A stretch of 56,087 nucleotides of DNA from Alphaproteobacteria bacterium (GTDB lineage: Bacteria > Pseudomonadota > Alphaproteobacteria > JACZXZ01), in assembly GCA_035625915.1 (NCBI GenBank), contig DASPOR010000210.1, positions 1 through 56,087 of the forward strand. The letters run 5' to 3'. This document shows, piece after piece, positions 45,839 through 53,564 of this stretch (its first letter is position 1; each line of letters starts with the position of its first letter). Under the pieces are notes generated by a model. The model made no database searches, had not been told where the DNA came from, and was given only the letters and a program-made list of their open reading frames with translations. The position numbers and the translations under genes are program-made.

Positions 45839-46354
45839 ATGAAACTGCTCGCGCGTTTTCAGGAAGACAACCTGCTCGGCGTTCGCTTCGCCCTTAACGT
45901 CTTCATTGGCGCGAGCATCCTGTGGTTTCTGCTGCGGTTCTTGGCCGATGCGAACCCGATTTGGGCTATTGCATCGATGATCGCGGCGAGCGAGCCGGTG
46001 GTAAAGAACGCCGTGCGAATGTTCCGCGCCCGGATCATCAACGTGCTTGTCGGCTGCGCGGTCGGCCTGGCGGTTTTGGCCATCGGCGGAACGAACGAAT
46101 GGAAGGTGCCAGTTGCCATATCGATCGCCGTGCTTGTCTCGTCCTACGTCGTGCGCATCCAGACCATGTGGCGGCAGGCGCCGATCAATGCGGCTCTCGT
46201 AATCGCTTCCGGCTTGACCCAGCACTCGAAGCTAAGCGGCATCGAGGATGGCCTACAGAAGGTCGGCGAGGTCATCATGGGCTGCGTGATCGGTCTTCTC
46301 GTCACATGGCTCTGTTCGCACCTCTGGCCAATGAACAACAACGCCTCGAACTAG
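45839..46354 (+). CDS. FUSC-like small membrane protein
   Basis: A 171-residue integral membrane protein with about five or six hydrophobic spans (VFIGASILWFLLRFLA, VLVGCAVGLAVLAIGG, VAISIAVLVSSYVVR, VIMGCVIGLLVTWLC). The pattern NPIWAIASMIAASEPVVKNA then MFRARIINVLVG resembles the N-terminal membrane half of FUSC / aromatic acid exporters, but without their soluble half. The ATG at 45839 is the natural start; a TTG at 45803 overlaps the stop of the CYTH-like gene. The close spacing suggests the two work together, for example as a soluble catalytic or sensor part and a membrane channel. That is inference. Confidence 0.7.
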   Translation: MKLLARFQEDNLLGVRFALNVFIGASILWFLLRFLADANPIWAIASMIAASEPVVKNAVRMFRARIINVLVGCAVGLAVLAIGGTNEWKVPVAISIAVLVSSYVVRIQTMWRQAPINAALVIASGLTQHSKLSGIEDGLQKVGEVIMGCVIGLLVTWLCSHLWPMNNNASN

Positions 46355-46425
46355 TGTGGTGGATTTCAAGTTCCTAGCATTTTCGTGGCATCCGCGTTTA
46401 GGAACTTCAAATCCGAATACCACAC
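46354..46425. repeat. MITE-like long inverted repeat
   Basis: The left arm GTGTGGTGGATTTCAAGTTC CTA (46354-46376) faces the right arm TAGGAACTTCAAATCC GAATACCACAC (46399-46425). The arms pair over about 23 positions with one four-base insertion and one mismatch, around a 22-base loop. It begins at the stop codon of the FUSC-like gene and could act as a transcript-end hairpin, but it lacks a T-run. Its terminal GTGTGG resembles the GTGGCGAAT repeats elsewhere. Confidence 0.8.
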
Positions 46426-46486
46426 GGAAGACAACCTCGTGTGAGTACGCTGAGTCTGATGATTCATTCTCTTTTGGGTAGAAACA

Positions 46487-46620
46487 CATGGATGCCCGGG
46501 TCACGCCCGGGCATGACGAAGGAAGAAGTCCAGGGCTGTTCGATTTAGATTTTGGCGCACCGGCCTCTGCGCAAAATAGCCCATAACCGTCACGGTCGGG
46601 CTTGCCCCGGGCATCCACAC
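46487..46620. repeat. CCCGGG-type composite palindromic repeat, copy B
   Basis: It starts with GGATGCCCGGGTCACGCCCG, GGCATGACGAAG, passes through AGATTTTGGCGC (46548-46559) and CTGCGCAAAATA, and ends with ACCGTCACGGTCGGGCTTGC followed by CCCGGGCATCCAC (to 46618). The same module order and spacing occur at 34503-34668. Confidence 0.8.
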
Positions 46621-46705
46621 GAATGGAGAAGTCAGGAATCATTTGTCGGTCAGAACGCACGATTGTGCTTTGAATCCGAATTTCGCTCCCGATCCCGCCC
46701 CCTAA

Positions 46706-46734
46706 TGTGGCGAATTTCGGATTCGCCACGCGAG
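46706..46734. repeat. Short palindrome of the GTGGCGAAT family
   Basis: The string TGTGGCGAATTTCGGATTCG CCACGCGAG contains the perfect 9-bp arms GTGGCGAAT and ATTCGCCAC around a five-base loop. It is the compact version of the element at 34726-34788 and likewise sits just right of a CCCGGG composite repeat. From here to 46930 no gene is supported. Confidence 0.75.
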
Positions 46735-46930
46735 TGCGTCAATCGCAACCGAGTAATGCCGAATTACAACTGCATGACCACGCGATTCTCACGCGAAATT
46801 TATCGAACTAACAAATATGTAAGTGTGCGGAGCCTGACATATTTTATATGCGTACCGACCTGCACCCATTTGGGATTCGGCAGAAATCTTACGGAAGTCA
46901 TGCCACTCAGTCAGATTGAAGGAGATGGTC

Positions 46931-47179
46931 ATGCCGACACTTCGGAATATCGTGCTTACGGCTATTCTTTTATCGGTCAGCGGTTGGGTCTTACCGCAGA
47001 ACAACCTCACATATGGTAACGCAGGGGTCATTGCATTTAACGACCAGGGCGGTGGCGGCACGGGAGGTGGCGGTGCTGGTGGCGCCGGATCGGGTGGTGG
47101 CGCAGGTGGCGGTGCTGGTGGCTCCGGTTCAGGTGGTGGCGGTATGGGCGGTGGCGGCCACGGCGCGGGAAAGATGTAG
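46931..47179 (+). CDS. Small exported glycine-rich peptide
   Basis: An 82-residue product with a signal peptide (MPTLRNIVLTAILLSVSGWV) and a C-terminal half made almost only of Gly with Ala, Ser, Thr, Met and His (GGGGTGGGGAGGAGSGGG and more). The start is fixed by GAAGGAG (46918-46924), seven bases before ATG 46931; ATG 46925 would abut the ribosome site. The tail probably stays unstructured. The function is unknown; similar Gly-rich exported peptides occur sporadically in alphaproteobacteria. The low-complexity tail should be read with care, since it could be compositional, but the clean signal peptide and ribosome site support a gene. Confidence 0.6.
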   Translation: MPTLRNIVLTAILLSVSGWVLPQNNLTYGNAGVIAFNDQGGGGTGGGGAGGAGSGGGAGGGAGGSGSGGGGMGGGGHGAGKM

Positions 47180-47321
47180 GGTATCGTTCAGACCCCCTGC
47201 GTCTCGCGTGCATATTTTTCTGCGACGAGAGAACACAAAAACCAGGCTGACCATGGGATGAAAGACGGGGCGAGGTTATCGTCATCCCACCGCTTGAGGG
47301 GATGTTTTACAGGCGGCCGCA

Positions 47322-47339
47322 AGTCACTTTGAGGTGACT
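47322..47339. repeat. Small perfect hairpin
   Basis: The arms AGTCAC and GTGACT flank TTTGAG. It lies in the 260-base gap between the Gly-rich peptide gene and the SRPBCC gene, where no other feature was seen. Possible transcript-end or protein-binding site; weak. Confidence 0.3.
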
Positions 47340-47441
47340 GGTTGTTCGCTGTGCGCGACGCCTTCGGCCTCGGGCGTTCGCATGGCCCGTCTCGCGATGC
47401 GTTAGGTTCAAATGAAGTGCCGAATCTGGAGCGGAACTCGG

Positions 47442-47897
47442 TCACTCCGGACCGGTGCGACCGTGCCAGGGATCCGGGCCCGGGTCGCGTCCCGCAGCAA
47501 CCTCCGCTAGCCGGTCGAAGTAATGGGCCCAACCTTCCGCATGTCCGGCGCATTGCTCGGCACTGGGCAGGCCAGTGTGGGTCAGGCGCAGCAACGTTCC
47601 ATCCGTCCGCTCGATCAGGTCGATCTCGACCAGACTAGACCCGGGTGGCACGACCTCGCTATCGTCCCAGCCAAAGCTGTAGGCCAAGCGGTGCACCGGC
47701 ACCACCTCGCGGAAGGTGCCGCGGGCGAAGCGAGCGCCTGTGACGTTGACGAGGTAAAGACCGCCGGGCCGCGGCTCAAGCTGTGCTTCCGTCCCTATCC
47801 AGCGCAGGATCATCTGCGGGTCGGTCAGGAGTGCGAACACCGCGGCGGGCGGCGCTGGAATGTGCGTCTCGCGGCGGACGACGAGGGCCTCTTGCAT
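47442..47897 (-). CDS. SRPBCC / AHSA1-type START-fold protein
   Basis: A 151-residue single-domain protein of the SRPBCC superfamily with a hydrophobic ligand cavity. The N-terminus VVRRETHIPAPPAAVFALLT, then DPQMILRWIGTEAQLEPRPG and the C-terminal TGLPSAEQCAGHAEGWAHYF followed by DRLAEVAAG match the AHSA1/activator-of-Hsp90-like (YndB) group. No catalytic function is known for most members. ATG 47897 (MQEALVVRRE) gives the expected start. The gene stands alone, facing away from the DinB gene 180 bases on. Confidence 0.9.
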   Translation of the reverse strand: MQEALVVRRETHIPAPPAAVFALLTDPQMILRWIGTEAQLEPRPGGLYLVNVTGARFARGTFREVVPVHRLAYSFGWDDSEVVPPGSSLVEIDLIERTDGTLLRLTHTGLPSAEQCAGHAEGWAHYFDRLAEVAAGRDPGPDPWHGRTGPE

Positions 47898-48077
47898 CGG
47901 TCTCCTCCATGGCTGAGATGGTTGCTCTGCCTTCGGTGGAAGACGGTTGGGGGGCGGTGTTGTGGTCTCCGGGAGATTAGACCCGCGGGGGTCGCTTGCG
48001 CTATTGTCGCAGCGTTTTCGGCAAATGATCAGTCGAAGCGATGAGGCAGCCTTCGAAAATTTACCGCTTGAGGATCG

Positions 48078-48653
48078 ATGGAGTCATCCGTGAAACCGCT
48101 CTTTGAGATGCTCGCAGCCTATAATGCCTGGGCGAACGAGCGACTATATGCCGCCGCGGCACTCGTGCCAGAGCGCGAGTACCGCGCCGATCACGGCGTC
48201 TTCTTTTCTTCACTCCACGGCACGCTCAACCATCTCCTCGTGGGAGACCGTATTTGGATGCACCGCTTCACGGGCGAGGGCGAGGTGCCCAAAGCCCTCG
48301 AGTCCATCCTCTACGACGACTTCGGCTCGCTCCTCGAGGCGCGGCGCACCGAGGACGCACGCGTCATCGCCTACATCTCGCGGCTCGACGAGGCGACGCT
48401 TGCCGGCACGATCCTCTACCGCTCGACGCGCTCGCCTGCGGAACTCGAGCAGAAATTGGCCCCGCTTCTTCTCCATTTCTTCAATCACCAGACCCACCAT
48501 CGCGGGCAGGCGCACGCGATCCTCACAAGAATTATGGACGAGGCGCCGTCCTTGGACCTGCTGGTCTTCCAGCGCGAGAGCGGGCTCAGCATGATCAAGA
48601 ACCAGGGCGGCGACTTCAGCGCCCCCGAACGCAGGCCGAGGCGGCGAGAATAG
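48078..48653 (+). CDS. DinB-family protein
   Basis: A 191-residue four-helix-bundle protein of the DinB/YfiT-like group. The His metal site is laid out as expected: HLLVGDRIWMHRF (residues about 54-66) and HFFNHQTHHRGQAH (about 133-146). Family members are metal-dependent, some transferring small thiols; the substrate here is unknown. The start ATG 48078 (MESSVKPLFEMLAAYNAWAN) matches the family. It has no operon partner; cimA starts 259 bases later on the same strand. Confidence 0.88.
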   Translation: MESSVKPLFEMLAAYNAWANERLYAAAALVPEREYRADHGVFFSSLHGTLNHLLVGDRIWMHRFTGEGEVPKALESILYDDFGSLLEARRTEDARVIAYISRLDEATLAGTILYRSTRSPAELEQKLAPLLLHFFNHQTHHRGQAHAILTRIMDEAPSLDLLVFQRESGLSMIKNQGGDFSAPERRPRRRE

Positions 48654-48912
48654 AGTCCCTTGGGCGCACGAGAAGGCCATCATTACCTCGCGCGGACCCA
48701 AAATGAGGCCCACTGGCCGTTCTGCGCTAATCAGCCAAAACAGACTCAGCACAGTTGACCCCGGTGCTCCAGCACATCGCGCCGAAAAGTGCTGGATGCG
48801 ACAAAGCGCCCGGACCTATCCGGCGGGAACAGTGCCAAGTCTTTGACTTGGCGCGGCCTTTCATGGCAACGTTCGGCACCTCTGGCGGGCACGGCGGACG
48901 GAATGGGTGGGA

Positions 48913-50499
48913 ATGCGCATCTACCTTTATGACAGCACGCTGCGCGACGGCGGGCAGACGCAAGGTGTCGATTTTTCGGCCGTCGACAAGGCCGCGATCG
49001 CGACGGCGCTCGACCGCCTCGGCATCGATTATGTCGAGGGTGGTTGGCCCGGCGCCAATCCGACTGACGATGCCTTCTTCGCCAATCCCCCGGCACTCCG
49101 TCACGCGAAGCTTGCCGCCTTCGGTATGACGCGCCGTGCGGGCAGAAGTGCGGCAAACGATCCGGGACTTTCAGCACTTCTGGCCTCGCCGGCGAAGGCC
49201 GTCTGCCTCGTTGGCAAGAGTTGGGACCACCATGTGGTGACCGCGCTAGGCGTGGCGCTTGACGAGAATATCCGCATGATCGCCGAGAGTGTCGCGCACG
49301 CGTGCGCAAAGGTCGACGAAGTGATGTTCGATGCGGAGCACTTCTTCGACGGCTATAAGGCGAATGCATCCTATGCACTTCAGTGCGTGGAGGCCGCCCG
49401 TTCCGCCGGTGCGCGGTGGATCGTCCTTTGCGACACGAACGGCGGCACGCTGCCCGATGAGGTCGAGCGCATCGTACGCGATGTCGCGGGGCGCATCCCC
49501 GGAGAACGCCTCGGCATCCACTGCCACAACGACACGGACAACGCCGTCGCAAACTCGCTTGCGGCCGTGCGCGCGGGCGCGCGACAAATCCAGGGTACCC
49601 TCAACGGTCTTGGCGAGCGTTGTGGGAACGCCAACCTCGTCTCCCTGATCCCCACGCTCGTGCTCAAGATGGGATGCGAACTCGGGGTCTCGCGCGACGG
49701 TCTCAAGCAACTGACCCACGTCTCGCGTCTTCTCGACGAGCGGCTCAATCAGGCGCCGCGACGGAATGCGCCCTATGTCGGGGAGAGTGCTTTCGCACAC
49801 AAGGGCGGCCTACACGTCTCGGCGGTCGAAAAAGACCCGACTTGCTACGAGCATGTCCAGCCTGAGCTTGTCGGCAACGCGCGGCACATCGTCGTCTCGG
49901 ACCAGGCAGGACGGTCGAATATCCTGGCACGGTTTCGCGAAATCGGCCTTGCGGTAGATGCAGGCGATCCGAAGGTGTCGAAACTCGTCGAGAAGGTGAA
50001 AGAACAAGAATATCAGGGCTACGCCTACGATGGTGCGGAAGCGAGCTTCGAGCTTTTGGCGCGGCGCGAGCTCGACGGCCTGCCCCATTACTTCCGTACG
50101 CAAAGCTTTCGCGTCGAGACGGAGCGGCGCTGGAACGCCAAGGGCGAGATCGTGACGATCTCCCAGGCCGTCGTGAAGATCGTCGTGGGCGACGATCCCC
50201 ACATGGAGGTTGCAGAAGGAAACGGGCCGGTCGACGCGCTCGACACCGCACTGCGCAAGGCGCTCGCAAAGCACTATCCGCACCTCGCCGACATGCGCCT
50301 CGTCGACTACAAAGTGCGCATCCTGACGCCGACCGAGGGGACGCGCGCCGTCACGCGCGTGATGATCGAAAGTGCGGATGGCCAGGGCGCGCGCTGGTCG
50401 ACGGTCGGCATATCGCCCAACATCATCGAGGCGTCCTACGAAGCACTGGGCGATGGCATCGTCTACAAGCTGTTCCGCGACGGGGCGATCGAGCGATAG
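48913..50499 (+). CDS. cimA: Citramalate synthase
   Basis: A 528-residue enzyme of the isopropylmalate-synthase family that makes citramalate from acetyl-CoA and pyruvate for isoleucine synthesis. The catalytic start YLYDSTLRDGGQTQGVDFS, the IDYVEGGWPGANPTDDAF block, DTNGGTLPDEV and HCHNDTDNAVANSL fit CimA of the longer kind rather than LeuA. The C-terminal regulatory domain (about 380-520) has YKVRILTPTEGTRAVTRVMI, so isoleucine feedback control is likely. The start is ATG 48913 (MRIYLYDSTLRDG), preceded by GGAATGGGTGGG. It lies nine bases before the rRNA/tRNA methyltransferase gene. Confidence 0.95.
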   Translation: MRIYLYDSTLRDGGQTQGVDFSAVDKAAIATALDRLGIDYVEGGWPGANPTDDAFFANPPALRHAKLAAFGMTRRAGRSAANDPGLSALLASPAKAVCLVGKSWDHHVVTALGVALDENIRMIAESVAHACAKVDEVMFDAEHFFDGYKANASYALQCVEAARSAGARWIVLCDTNGGTLPDEVERIVRDVAGRIPGERLGIHCHNDTDNAVANSLAAVRAGARQIQGTLNGLGERCGNANLVSLIPTLVLKMGCELGVSRDGLKQLTHVSRLLDERLNQAPRRNAPYVGESAFAHKGGLHVSAVEKDPTCYEHVQPELVGNARHIVVSDQAGRSNILARFREIGLAVDAGDPKVSKLVEKVKEQEYQGYAYDGAEASFELLARRELDGLPHYFRTQSFRVETERRWNAKGEIVTISQAVVKIVVGDDPHMEVAEGNGPVDALDTALRKALAKHYPHLADMRLVDYKVRILTPTEGTRAVTRVMIESADGQGARWSTVGISPNIIEASYEALGDGIVYKLFRDGAIER

Positions 50500-50508
50500 C
50501 ATCGCGGC

Positions 50509-51303
50509 ATGGCCGGCACCGATCGAACGAAGCGCCAAAAGCCATTGAGGCACCGAGGGCCGACGGTGATCCTGGTCGAGCCTCAGCTCGGCGAGAATAT
50601 CGGCTTTGCCGCACGCGCGATGCTCAATTGCGGGCTCACGGATCTTCGCATCGTCCGGCCACGGGACGGCTGGCCGAACCCAAAGGCCAAAGCCGCGGCG
50701 TCCGGCGCCGACACGGTACTGGAACGGGCAATGATTTTCGACGCCATTTCCGATGCAACAGCCGGCCTGCAGCAGCTTTACGCCACGACCGCGCGGCGGC
50801 GTGAGATGGTAAAGCCTGTCCTGACGCCGCGCCGAGCGGCCGAGGACGCGCGCGAGCGGGTCGCGAAAGGGGAGCGTGTCGGAATCCTCTTCGGGCCCGA
50901 ACGCGCGGGCCTCGAGAACGACCACGTATCGCTCGCCGATGCGGTCATCCAGGCCCCGCTCAACCCCGCCTTCGCCTCCCTCAATCTCGGGCAGGCGGTA
51001 CTGATCGTCGCTTATGAATGGTGGCAGGCGGGCAGCACGGTTCCCGCGTCACACACACCGCTTGGCAAGAGCCCGCGCGCCAATCGCGCCCAGCTCCTCG
51101 GCCTCTTCGCGCACCTCGAGGCGGAGCTGGTGGCATGCGGATTCCTCCGCAACGAGGAAAAGCGCCCATCCGTCATGCGCAATATCCGCAACGCGCTCGA
51201 GCGGGCCGAACTTACGGCCCAGGAGGTGCGGACCTTCCGGGGCATCGTCGCCAACCTCGTCGAGCCCAAATTCAAGCGGCCTGCGCGTTCACGCAAGGCT
51301 TGA
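50509..51303 (+). CDS. TrmJ-like tRNA/rRNA 2'-O-methyltransferase (SPOUT family)
   Basis: A 264-residue RNA methyltransferase of the SPOUT class. The family pattern is VTVILVEPQLGENIGFAARA-like at the N-terminus, LRIVRPRDGWP, and the knot motifs RVGILFGPERAGLENDHVSL and NPAFASLNLGQAVLIVAYEW. TrmJ modifies position 32 of tRNA; the exact target here is inferred. The C-terminal helices (LLGLFAHLEAELVACGFL) fit TrmJ. It starts nine bases after the cimA stop, so they may be co-transcribed. Confidence 0.92.
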   Translation: MAGTDRTKRQKPLRHRGPTVILVEPQLGENIGFAARAMLNCGLTDLRIVRPRDGWPNPKAKAAASGADTVLERAMIFDAISDATAGLQQLYATTARRREMVKPVLTPRRAAEDARERVAKGERVGILFGPERAGLENDHVSLADAVIQAPLNPAFASLNLGQAVLIVAYEWWQAGSTVPASHTPLGKSPRANRAQLLGLFAHLEAELVACGFLRNEEKRPSVMRNIRNALERAELTAQEVRTFRGIVANLVEPKFKRPARSRKA

Positions 51304-51324
51304 GGGGACGACTGAGGCCCAGGT

Positions 51325-51350
51325 AGGGCGAATTTAGGATTTGCCACACG
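51325..51350. repeat. Palindrome of the GTGGCGAAT family
   Basis: GGGCGAATTTAGGATTTGCC ACACGAG has arms GGCGAAT and ATTTGCC with one mismatch. It follows the methyltransferase stop by about 20 bases and lies 160 bases before rpsD. The ACACGAG end matches the elements at 34726 and 46706. Confidence 0.6.
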
Positions 51351-51508
51351 AGCGAGTATTTGACAGACGCAGGCTCCTGGCTATACTCCGCGGCTCTTTC
51401 CGAGAAAGTGGGCCGTTTCCTGAGGATTTTGACCCCGTCCGCTTGGACTTCGCCAAGGCTGGACCTATCGGGACAACAACAACCTTACAACGCGAAAGCG
51501 AGAGTGGA

Positions 51509-52121
51509 ATGACCAAGCGCGCGGAATCGAAATACAAAATCAATCGACGGCTCGGCGCCAATCTCTGGGGCCGGCCCAAGAGTCCCTATAACAAACGCGA
51601 ATACGGCCCCGGCCAGCATGGCCAGCGTCGCAAGAAGCCCTCGGATTACGGTTTGCAGCTTGCGGCCAAACAAAAGCTCAAGGGCTATTACGGCAACATC
51701 ACCGAGCGGCAGTTCCGCCGCTATTACCTCGAGGCGATTCGCCGCCGCGGGGACACGGGCGAGCACCTGGTGCAGCTTCTCGAGCGTCGCCTCGACTCGG
51801 TCGTCTATCGCATGAAATTCGTGCCGCGTGTTCGCAGCACGCCAGTTCGTGAACCACGGCCATGTTCGCGTCAATGGCCGGCGCGTGACCGTCGCATCCT
51901 ACCAGGTCAAGGACGAGGATATCGTCGAGGTCAAGGAGAAGTCGCGCGAGCTGGCGCTGGTGCTTGAATCGATCGTCTCGGGCGAGCGCGACGTGCCCGA
52001 TTATGTCCAAGTCGATTTCAAGAAGATGCAGGGCAAGTTCGTTCGCGGGCCCAAGCTCGCCGACATCCCCTATCCCGTGCAAATGGAACCGAACCTCGTC
52101 GTCGAGTTCTATTCGCGCTGA
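51509..52121 (+). CDS. rpsD: 30S ribosomal protein S4, reading frame interrupted by an apparent frameshift
   Basis: S4 binds 16S rRNA early in small-subunit assembly. The first frame gives [40 protein letters not shown] and [14 protein letters not shown]; the rest ([40 protein letters not shown] and the ending [11 protein letters not shown]) is in another frame. The break is near 51826, where GTGCCG is followed by CGTGTTCGCAGC; adding two bases (for example AC, giving VPTVFAARQ) restores a full S4 of about 204 residues. Such a loss in an essential single-copy gene points to a sequencing or assembly slip, though a real mutation cannot be excluded. It is usually monocistronic in this group. Confidence 0.93.
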
Positions 52122-52214
52122 GCCCGACCGCTCCCGCGCGTGGGGACGTGCTCCATCCGTGCCCCAGGGAGCCAGTACGGAGGGTGGTACTTGCCTTGAC
52201 CCGACTTTGCCTTA

Positions 52215-52276
52215 TACCAACGGGCTCTGCTGCGTCTCCTCTAAAATCGAGCGGTCGGTGATCGTAGCCGTTGGTA
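52215..52276. repeat. Inverted repeat at the end of the cyd operon
   Basis: The arms TACCAACGG (52215-52223) and CCGTTGGTA (52268-52276) are perfect 9-bp complements 44 bases apart. The right arm ends one base beyond the cydX stop. It may be a transcript-end structure or a dispersed alphaproteobacterial repeat. Confidence 0.55.
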
Positions 52277-52387
52277 TTACGCTTTAGCCTGGGGCGCATT
52301 CGTTTCGTCGACCTCGAGCCACATGGCATTGAGAATCGCGAACGAACAGGCAAGGCCGAGTCCGAGGATCCATGAAAAATACCACAT
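52277..52387 (-). CDS. cydX: Cytochrome bd ubiquinol oxidase small subunit CydX
   Basis: A 36-residue single-span membrane peptide, MWYFSWILGLGLACSF then AILNAMWLEVDETNA, which is the CydX/YbgT family pattern (Trp-Tyr-Phe-Ser-Trp at the start and an acidic tail after MWLE). CydX stabilises the haem b/d centre of the cytochrome bd oxidase. It begins about 20 bases after the cydB stop and is translated from the same message. It is too short for usual ORF cut-offs. TAA is at 52277-52279. Confidence 0.93.
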   Translation of the reverse strand: MWYFSWILGLGLACSFAILNAMWLEVDETNAPQAKA

Positions 52388-52408
52388 CGAAGCGTCTCCC
52401 GATTCAGA

Positions 52409-53554
52409 TCAGTAATGCTCGTGCACGTCGCCCTCGATCTCCTTCGCGGTCACCTTCCCGCGCATGATATGGAATACCCAACCCGTGTAGGCGACGATCG
52501 CGGGCAGGAACACCGCGGCGCCTATCAGCATAATAAATAGCGTCGTCGGGCTGGACGACGAATCCCACACGGTGAGGCTGCTCCTGGGGTCGGTCGATGA
52601 CGGCAGCAGAAACGGGAAAAGGCTGAACCCCGCCGTCGCAATCACGCCGGCGACACCCAGGCTACTGGCGACGAAGGCGAGAACGTCGCGCCCCACGCGC
52701 AGGAAGATCGCCGCGAGGATGGCCCCGGCATAGCCAACGGCCGGTGCGGCCGCAAGCCAAGGATGGATGCCGTAATTGCGAAGCCAGGCGCCCGTTTCCC
52801 GGGCGACGGTCTTCACCAACGGATTGGACGGCAGGCTTGGATCGATCGGGCTTTGGATGACGTAGCCGTCGATGCCAAACGCGATCCATAGGCCGCCAAA
52901 CGTAAACAATGCGACGAGTGCCCCCGCCGCCGAAATGGCCGCACCCCGCGCCCGCTCGGCGACGATACCGTCCGCCTTGATCGCGAGCCAGGCGCCGCCT
53001 TGCATTGCGAGCATCGCGATGCTGGTCAATCCGCAAAGGACCGGAAACGGGCCGAGCAATTCGAAGAAGCCGCCGGTGTAGTCGGGCCTGAGTGCATCGT
53101 CGAACTTGAACGGCGCTCCGAGGAAGAGGTTGCCGAATGCGACGCCGAACACGAGCGAGGGCACCACTCCGGCGATGAAGAACAACCAATCCCACGTTCG
53201 CCGCCACGCTCTCGCATCGAGCTTGCTACGGAACGCGATTGCGACCGGTCGCAGGATCAGTGCGCCGAGGACGAGGATCATCGCGATATAGAACCCGGAG
53301 AAGGACGTCGCATAAAGGGCTGGCCAGGCGGCGAAAGTAGCGCCGCCGCCGAGGATGAACCAAACCTGGTTGCCCTCCCACACCGGACCGATTGAGTTGA
53401 CCAGCACGCGCCGCTCGCTGTCCGTGCGGGCGACGAAGGGCTGCAGCATGGCCGCACCGAGATCGAACCCGTCCATGACCGCGAAGGCGATCAGGAGCAA
53501 GCCAAGGAGCGCCCACCAGATGAACCGCAGAAGACCGTAATCGATCGGAACCAT
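52409..53554 (-). CDS. cydB: Cytochrome bd ubiquinol oxidase subunit II
   Basis: A 381-residue integral membrane subunit of the bd-type quinol oxidase. The start MVPIDYGLLRFIWWALLGLL and FAVMDGFDLGAAMLQPFVAR are family marks. The length and span count (about eight to nine helices) fit CydB, and the C-terminal VAYTGWVFHIMRGKVT is normal. The reading frame is open upstream to 53662, overlapping cydA; I use the ATG at 53554. It starts 11 bases after the cydA stop. CydB supports the haem-bearing CydA. Confidence 0.96.
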   Translation of the reverse strand: MVPIDYGLLRFIWWALLGLLLIAFAVMDGFDLGAAMLQPFVARTDSERRVLVNSIGPVWEGNQVWFILGGGATFAAWPALYATSFSGFYIAMILVLGALILRPVAIAFRSKLDARAWRRTWDWLFFIAGVVPSLVFGVAFGNLFLGAPFKFDDALRPDYTGGFFELLGPFPVLCGLTSIAMLAMQGGAWLAIKADGIVAERARGAAISAAGALVALFTFGGLWIAFGIDGYVIQSPIDPSLPSNPLVKTVARETGAWLRNYGIHPWLAAAPAVGYAGAILAAIFLRVGRDVLAFVASSLGVAGVIATAGFSLFPFLLPSSTDPRSSLTVWDSSSSPTTLFIMLIGAAVFLPAIVAYTGWVFHIMRGKVTAKEIEGDVHEHY

Positions 53555-53564
53555 GTTGCTCTCC

